The position numbers and the translations under genes were made by a program. Below are positions 63,783-64,000 of a stretch of DNA of 64,000 nt, in pieces. This DNA comes from an uncultured Bacteroidales bacterium. Its GTDB lineage: Bacteria > Bacteroidota > Bacteroidia > Bacteroidales > UBA932. Below the pieces are notes generated by a model. The model did not search any database. It was not told the DNA's origin and worked only from the letters and a program-made list of their open reading frames with translations. Within the stretch, counting starts at the first letter, position 1. Every line of letters starts with the position of its first letter. The stretch is taken from positions 1 through 64,000 of the forward strand of contig CALVDQ010000004.1 of assembly GCA_944326325.1 (NCBI GenBank), in the 5' to 3' direction.

Positions 63783-63813
63783 CAAATTTAGAATCTGTTT
63801 TGAAATTTTCAAC
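63783..63813 (-). promoter_or_regulatory. Promoter of the BASS gene with extended palindrome
   Basis: TTG (63810-63812), 19 bases, TAAATTTG (63783-63790). The spacer AAAATTTCAAAACAGATTC is part of a longer inverted repeat. GAATCT-ATG-TTGAAA upstream mirrors TTTCAAAACAGATTC, giving about 31 bp of near-perfect symmetry. Confidence 0.8.
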
Positions 63814-63844
63814 ATAGATTCTTAAACAGTTTCTAAAATATGCG

Positions 63845-63852
63845 TATCTTTG
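63845..63852 (+). promoter_or_regulatory. -7 box of the M13 peptidase gene
   Basis: TATCTTTG, 23 bases before the start. The upstream region overlaps the divergent BASS promoter. Confidence 0.55.
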
Positions 63853-63875
63853 TATAATTTAACAAATTTTGGATT

Positions 63876-64000
63876 ATGAACAGAGTTTTATGCCTTATGC
63901 TGGCGCTGGCTGCTGCCGTCTCATGCAGACAGCCTGAAGATACGGAGCATGCACTTGACCTTTCAAATCTTGACCCTACGGTGTCGCCGGGTGAGGATTT
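63876..64000 (+). CDS. Start of an M13-family metallopeptidase (PepO-like), partial
   Basis: The first 41 codons. MNRVLCLMLALAAAVSC is a lipoprotein signal with Cys17 as the lipid anchor. The following LDLSNLDPTVSPGEDF is the usual opening of M13 peptidases, where a zinc-bound HExxH would come much later, outside this window. The gene runs off the end. Confidence 0.7.
   Translation, partial: MNRVLCLMLALAAAVSCRQPEDTEHALDLSNLDPTVSPGED

Overview
The window is a gene-dense stretch of chromosome from a member of the Bacteroidota, most probably order Bacteroidales. Several signs agree: a complete bat aerotolerance operon, a TonB-dependent receptor with an N-terminal carboxypeptidase-regulatory-like domain, ExbB/ExbD genes in the Bacteroidota arrangement, a PASTA protein without a kinase, most genes lacking a Shine-Dalgarno (SD) sequence, and many promoters of the Bacteroidota form TTTG-N19-21-TAnnTTTG. 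Genus cannot be fixed from the sequence alone. Nearly all genes are core or housekeeping genes. I see no phage, integrase, insertion sequence, CRISPR array or rRNA operon.

Layout. 1-415 has no supported gene and is followed by tRNA-Leu(TAG). 0.4-7.4 kb (minus): prmA and an AsmA-family protein, rpsU, a zinc-less sirtuin and an ATPase-like protein. 7.5-13.3 kb (plus): rplU-rpmA, serS, ruvC and a TonB-dependent receptor. 13.3-16.0 kb (minus): pseudouridine synthase, PASTA protein and LysE-type exporter. 16.0-17.7 kb: lnt on plus. 17.6-23.9 kb (minus): lon-ung-coaD-thioredoxin-like operon, a repeat-bearing gap, then truA. 24.0-33.8 kb (plus): moxR, DUF58, a BatD-like membrane protein, batA, batB, batC, a batD-batE fusion, a 2-hydroxyacid dehydrogenase and a gamma-carbonic anhydrase-like protein. 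33.9-46.3 kb: rmuC, guaA (minus), typA, DUF177-rpmF, tRNA-Arg(CCT), ridA, a large envelope protein, an acyl-CoA ligase, dCMP deaminase and a CtpA-type protease. 46.3-59.3 kb (mostly minus): TonB-like protein, udk, asnS, two tandem alkaline phosphatases, exbB-orf-exbD-exbD, ansA, tatD, dprA, queA and a NUDIX hydrolase. 59.4-64.0 kb: pyrE, SRPBCC protein, rRNA methyltransferase and TPR protein on plus, a BASS transporter on minus, and the first codons of an M13 peptidase.

The main points of interest are regulatory. (1) rpsU has an almost perfect extended SD in a genome where SDs are scarce, and several bat genes, rpmA and an exbD also carry SDs; this fits control by bS21-free ribosomes as described in Flavobacterium. 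(2) Four unrelated promoters (guaA, phoA, tatD, BASS transporter) share an almost identical palindromic spacer between -33 and -7. (3) A 79-bp hairpin element sits in the AsmA-gene promoter between 11-bp direct repeats, and each repeat carries a -7 box. (4) A pair of long imperfect repeats lies between lon and truA, and a perfect TGACA-type palindrome lies upstream of lon. No wholly new multi-gene system is evident.
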